64,000 nt of DNA from Manis javanica (Eukaryota; Chordata; Mammalia; Pholidota; Manidae), in assembly GCF_040802235.1 (NCBI RefSeq), contig NC_133167.1, positions 101,232,001 through 101,296,000 of the forward strand, given 5' to 3'. A program made the position numbers and the translations under genes. The notes under the pieces are model-generated. The model was not told where the DNA came from. It made no database searches and saw only the letters and a program-made list of their open reading frames with translations. Below, one piece after another: positions 59,301-64,000 of this stretch; within the stretch, counting starts at the first letter, position 1; every line of letters begins with the position of its first letter.

Positions 59301-62300
59301 GTCGGACTGTCTGAGTAGTGCTTAAAAGGTCAAAGTGATACGATCTGGTGACTGATTGAAACTTGGAAGTAAGAGAGTAGAAGGAGGTAAGGATGAATCA
59401 CGGGTTCGCGTTTGGGTGATTGACTGCCACCAGCTGGCCTACAGGCTTGGAGGAAAGACAATGACTTCAGGTTTAAAAAGGAGATTAAAGAGCTATTCTC
59501 TCAGACATGTCATTGAACCTTCCCCTGAGAGCCCCATACAGATGTACACAGCTTAGCCTATACCCCATATTGGTCTAACTTTTAAAGCAAAAAAGTTTTA
59601 AAAAAATTGACAGGAAAGAAAATAAATTTTGTTTTTAATTCAGGCTCATTGAATATATATCTCTGGGATTTCCACTGATAGTCTAATGGTTAATTTCATT
59701 GTGCTGATATCCAAGCCAACTAATTGTTATCCTAACTCCCTGTGTCTTAGTGCTGAAACGTGGTAGGTACTCAACTAATATTTGTTGAATCAGTCTTGAA
59801 TATTTCTTCTTTGCAAAGTACTGGAGGCTTCTGGAATGCCTGGACTCTGACTGGATATAGGTGGGCTTAGGATGCAAATTCAGAAATGGGTATGTAACTG
59901 AAAACGTCTTTAACTCATGGTTTCTGGTGGAAGGATGAGAGGAAGTGGTGCTCCTTGCTACTCGGTTTCGGTGACTTTGCACCAAACTGGTGGTTTCTTT
60001 CTGTCTTTGCTCACAGAAGTTTCTCTGAAATCCAGCTGCAGTCCTCCTTTACACATTCATTGCCTCTTTTATTGCACTGGCAGTTGAAACCATGCAGGAA
60101 AGACGTGACGCTTCTCTGGAAACCGTTTTTGACTTTCCTTCTGCGACTTTGGCCACAGGGCCTGGAAGCGTGGTGGGGAAAATAAGTTGAGCACCACTAC
60201 ATTGTGGTAGAAAACCATTTGAGCTCATTGCTACCAACTCAAGCTGGCGTGGGCACCAAAGTATTATGTTCCCAATCATGCATGAGCCTGTGAATTCAAT
60301 TAAAATCTGGTGTGACTTCCTTTACATGGCCAGTTAGGATGACTACATTCCCTGAACTCAGTTGGGCAGGATGGCACATGTCCTACAACTTGCTGTCATC
60401 TCTTACTAGCAGCTCTTTCTTGCCACCCATCTCCCAGGAAGTAGTCCTCATCTGTGGTCATTATTTCTTCTGGGGACCCTCAGTCCTCACCGCACTGTGT
60501 GTTTTCTCAGCATCCTGTGTCTGGAGCGGGTTGGGTTTGAATGTCATGGTTATTGAGCAAATTTGAAAATAAGTGGGTTTGCAGGAGTCAGAGCGAGAGG
60601 CGTAGCTGGTGTAGTAAGAGGAGTGGGAAGCTAACGGGCTGTAGAGGGATGAGTCAGAGCTGCTGTGAGCTTCAGAAACAGCTCAGCCCGACCAGCTGCG
60701 GGCCCTCACCTCTCTCTTTTAGCAAGTGAGTCTATCCGTATTCCCCCCTCCCCCTGTGGGGTGGGACAGGAATGAGTTGGGAAGCCCTGAATAGGAAATT
60801 CCACATTTGAAAACCAGACCTAGTATCTCAGTTCCACACAGGGATGGTCTCTGAGCACTGGTCTTCGGTCTGAGCCCCCAGGAGCAAACTCAAGGAGGCC
60901 AGATGACGGAGGCTGGATACACTAAATCTCACTTTCTTTGGCAGAGGTAAACTGAAGGATGCATATTCAGAACTAGGACATCCTGAATTCTGCATCGCTT
61001 TTCTCAGTTCTGACAGAAAAGAAGGTCACATGTACATTTAGGTACCACACCCTTAAACGTGTTAGGAGGAAAATGTTTGTAATAAAAAGAAGCTGAGAAA
61101 AAGAAGCATAGCAATGTGGTTTGGTTGCGTTTGTACCACCTTAAGCCTCGTGAGCTCACTGGAGGGAAGGTCGGTGATGTCAGACGTGCAGAGAGAAGAA
61201 AAGGCAGGTACTTCCAGGTCAGATCAACCATTCAGCACAAGGGCCCCTTAAAGCAGGAGCTGTCCCAAGAGGCTCCAGGGTCTCCTACCCCCCGAAGGAC
61301 ACTGGGCTCCGTGATCTCGGTGACGCTCTAAGCCGAGGTCCAAGGCAGGGGAGCAGATGGAGGAATGTTCCCTTCCCCTCTCCTTTGCTCTCTTTGTTTC
61401 CCCTGTCCTCGTGGTTTACCTGACGAGGATCCCAAACCGTCAGTCCCTTCCTGGTTGGAGGATTCTACTGTAAAAGGCTCCTGGGCAGACACAGAGAGGT
61501 GAAGACATGCTCCCCCTGCTTCTGAGTCCCAGCTCTGAGTCAGACATTTGCTCTGGAGATCCTGCTCGGGGGGGCTGCATGCTCTGACACCATCTAGCAC
61601 CACCATGTCCCTACGCTGCTCAGCACTAGAGGAACATGGATACTATGAGCCCTTCCATGAGAAACCCCAGCAAGGTTGGCTTTATCAGACCCACAGCTTG
61701 TTTCCTGTGGACATGACAAATCCCTGGTGTCTTCTCCTGAGGAAGGTCCTCACACTTGGGACAGGGAGAAAGAAGAGGTTACATGCAGTGCCTCTGTGCA
61801 CTTAGCCTTCTTGTGTGACCTTGTATCTTAGGCCCTGAAGGTCACCTCAGCCAAGGACGTCTTGGTCCTGTGGAAGTACTTGGTTCTTTTTCTGAAAGTT
61901 GCCTCCCTGCCACCTGGGTCCCATTTGGAGGAGAAAAATTCTGTGGGTACCTATGACAACTGAGGGGCAAAAACAAGACCTTGACATTTTGTTTCTATTT
62001 TGTCTTTATGACAGAAATGAAAGCAAGACATGGTGGTTGAATGGATAATAGAAGACAATGACAATCCTATGCATTATTTCTTTTTCTAATTATAGAATCT
62101 ACAACCATTACCCAAGTGTTTTTCCAAAATACAACTAAATACCATCGTTTTACACTTCGTGTTAGATATTTGGTGCAAGTATTTGGGATGTAGCCAACTC
62201 TAGTGTGGTCAGTCGTCAACAATGTGAAAAGAAAAATAAAGTGACAGGCTGGTGACAAACCAGGGTCTAATGGCTGCCCCTGAAATGTGTGGATCAGAAA

Positions 62301-62735
62301 GGGGTATGGGGTCTAAGGGAAATACGCCAGGACCTCCCTCATCCCATTAAGTGCCAAGCCAGGTTTGGTTTAACTAACCAGGCTTGCCAAGTGGATTCAC
62401 CCCATTCTCTCCCTTCACCCATCCATGGTGCCCCTCCCGCAGTGGTGCTACAACCTCACAATCATATCTTTTTAGAATTTTAAGGAAAAACTTGAACTCT
62501 GACTGATGGCGTTTTGTAAAGGAAGTCCTCCCTGAAGTTAAAAACCTTAATTAAAATTATGGTGTTCCCTAATGTATGCCTTCAACTAACATTTATGGTC
62601 GCTCCACCACGTACCCTACATGTTCGTTAGGCATTTGCTTCTAGACATTAGATAAAGCACCGAAAAATCCAAAAACGGTTCTTCCCTTTTTGCCTGGAGG
62701 GAAAAAGGCTTTGCACCCTGCTACAGGCAGGTGCT
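59301..62735. other. Intergenic, no gene recognised
   Basis: Scattered open frames under about 100 codons, none recognisable. I see no clear young repeat. Confidence 0.5.
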
Positions 62736-62739
62736 TCCT

Positions 62740-63260
62740 TATTCAGAAAGAGGGCTGAAAGCTGCTCCAAACAGAGAGCTTTGTCATCTCAAGAACGGCT
62801 TTTTTTAGAGCAACTCTGCCAACTTGCTGTCCCTTTCTTCTCACATTCAAAACCAACTCTGTAGGTCTGGAGCTTAATTGGAGAAATATTTTAAATTCCA
62901 CTGCTAGGTGCCCCTTCACTGACTCTTGGAAGCGGAAAATAGTGTGCTTTGGTCTGAAGCAGCCCCAGAGACAATGCACAACATTCAGCCTCTTGTACTG
63001 AGTGGTCAAACAGCTGCAGGTGATTACAGGAGCCGGAGAACATTCTGTATTGAAAAGGAAGCTTCTGTACCTTACAGCAGCTGCAAAAGCCCCTGTGCAG
63101 CAGGGAAAAATGGTTCCCATGCACACGGGCCTTGGAAGTGTTACACGCCGAGACAGAGCCCCCCTGCTGTATGCAAGGCAGGGTGGAATTTGCCTGCATC
63201 ACCAAATCATTCCACGTGAAATCTCTAATTAAATTTGCTTATTTGGTTCTCCACATTTTC
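62740..63260. other. Complex single-copy-looking segment, unassigned
   Basis: Balanced base composition with no recognisable repeat. Open frames of 97-127 codons occur on both strands (62743-63126 minus, 62926-63219 plus) without known content. It ends in an AT-rich homeobox-style stretch (ctctaattaaatttgctt, near 63221). Could be a conserved non-coding element; this is inference only. Confidence 0.3.
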
Positions 63261-63670
63261 CTCTCCAAGCAAGCTCAAGGTTTTGCTTGCCATCCACCAA
63301 CTCTTGCTTTAGAAAGGGCCGGTCATGTGATGAGCGCTAAGTATTCATGCAGATACTCATTAAACAAAGTAATATATATTTAGAATATTCATCCCTGCTG
63401 AACTTTCCTACATTTGCATCAAAATGGTTGGAAGGAGGAAATGCCCTAAGAATTCCAGATTCGGTTTTAATCCTAAAGAAAAAGCAAATTAATTATATCC
63501 CTAAGGCATATTTCTCTTGCCCCACAAAAGCATAATCCTGGACTCTAAGAATCTTATACCTGACATTTCTCCTGATTTAATTAGATGCAAGAAAGGAACA
63601 AAGCCACATTTACGTGAATGAACATGAATGCCTAATTATTTTTGTTGCAAATTATCCACACGTTTTCCTT
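63261..63670. other. Intergenic, nothing recognised
   Basis: AT-rich with no gene. Confidence 0.5.
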
Positions 63671-63674
63671 ACAT

Positions 63675-63880
63675 TTGTGTGGCTGGCCAAGCCTATCCCA
63701 GTGTTCTTACCTACATCACCTTATTTGAATTTCACAGCAATCTTGTGAAGAAAACAGATGACAAAAGTGGCTGTCATCATTTTGCAGGGGAGGAAGCTGA
63801 GAGTCCAAGAGGCTCAGGGCTGGGAACAGCCGGTGGAGCTCGGCCCCGGTGTGAGGGTGTGGTCTTTGTCAGAAGGAACA
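63675..63880 (-). repeat. MIR SINE, antisense
   Basis: 'aatttcacagcaatcttgtg', 'cattttgcaggggaggaagc' and 'gagagtccaagaggctcagg'. Confidence 0.65.
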
Positions 63881-64000
63881 GGGTGATCCGTCAGTGCGAC
63901 TAGAGCTTGTGTGTGAGCGCCGTGGTATAAGTATGGAGGGAAGGGTAGCTGGAAGAGTGAAAAACAAGCAAAAGAAATGGAAAATGGATTCCGAGGTGGT

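Noticed and set aside
62743..63126. 127-codon minus-strand frame
   Set aside because: No recognisable domain and no splice or regulatory context. Kept only as an unassigned segment.

Overview
The window is eukaryotic nuclear DNA from a placental mammal. It holds coding exons with GT/AG splice sites, LINE-1 of several ages, MIR and L2 fossils, a Tigger DNA transposon, microsatellites and processed pseudogenes. The only recognisable protein-coding gene is CASP3 (caspase-3), which enters from the left edge on the + strand. Its last four coding exons (1196-3365) and 3' UTR (to about 4.94 kb) lie here. I see no lineage-typical SINE (no Alu, CanSINE, Bov-tA or B1/B2). The young LINE-1 3' ends look like those I remember from pangolins, so a pangolin (Manis) is my best guess. 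That is inference from memory, not proof.

Layout. 0-5 kb: end of CASP3. 5-11.6 kb: intergenic DNA with an old L1, a 5'-truncated young L1 3' end with a perfect 16-bp target-site duplication, and a CT/CA microsatellite beside a 28-bp tandem duplication. 11.6-19.6 kb: a nearly full-length minus-strand L1, broken by a younger truncated L1 and by a 1.1-kb retroviral-type retrocopy, each with its own target-site duplication. 19.6-32.5 kb: intergenic DNA with MIR and L1 relics and a 68-bp minisatellite. 32.6-32.9 kb: TMEM256 processed pseudogene (minus). 35-37 kb: a plus-strand L1 with a GGAA-type microsatellite, holding a second copy of the retroviral-type element. 40.4-41.0 kb: NTAN1 processed pseudogene (minus). 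41.7-42.1 kb: Tigger remnant. 45.05-45.47 kb: a CpG-rich, promoter-like island with ZNF143-, ETS- and RFX-like motifs and no assignable gene, flanked by a diverged direct duplication. 46-64 kb: mostly L1 and MIR relics, one MIR split by a GC-rich solo-LTR-like insertion, and a degenerate L1 of about 3.4 kb.

Most unusual item. The two related elements at 16.3-17.4 kb and 36.2-37.0 kb read, on the minus strand, as the 3' end of a class II (betaretrovirus-like) endogenous retrovirus mRNA: an Env transmembrane tail (first copy only), polypurine tract, an LTR beginning TGTGG, an AATAAA signal and poly(A). There is no U5, and each copy has 15-bp flanking direct repeats. They therefore look like retroviral transcripts pasted in by L1 machinery rather than proviruses.

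In human and mouse the interval downstream of CASP3 leads toward IRF2 and is gene-poor, which fits the long gene-free stretch here. No IRF2 exon was recognised.
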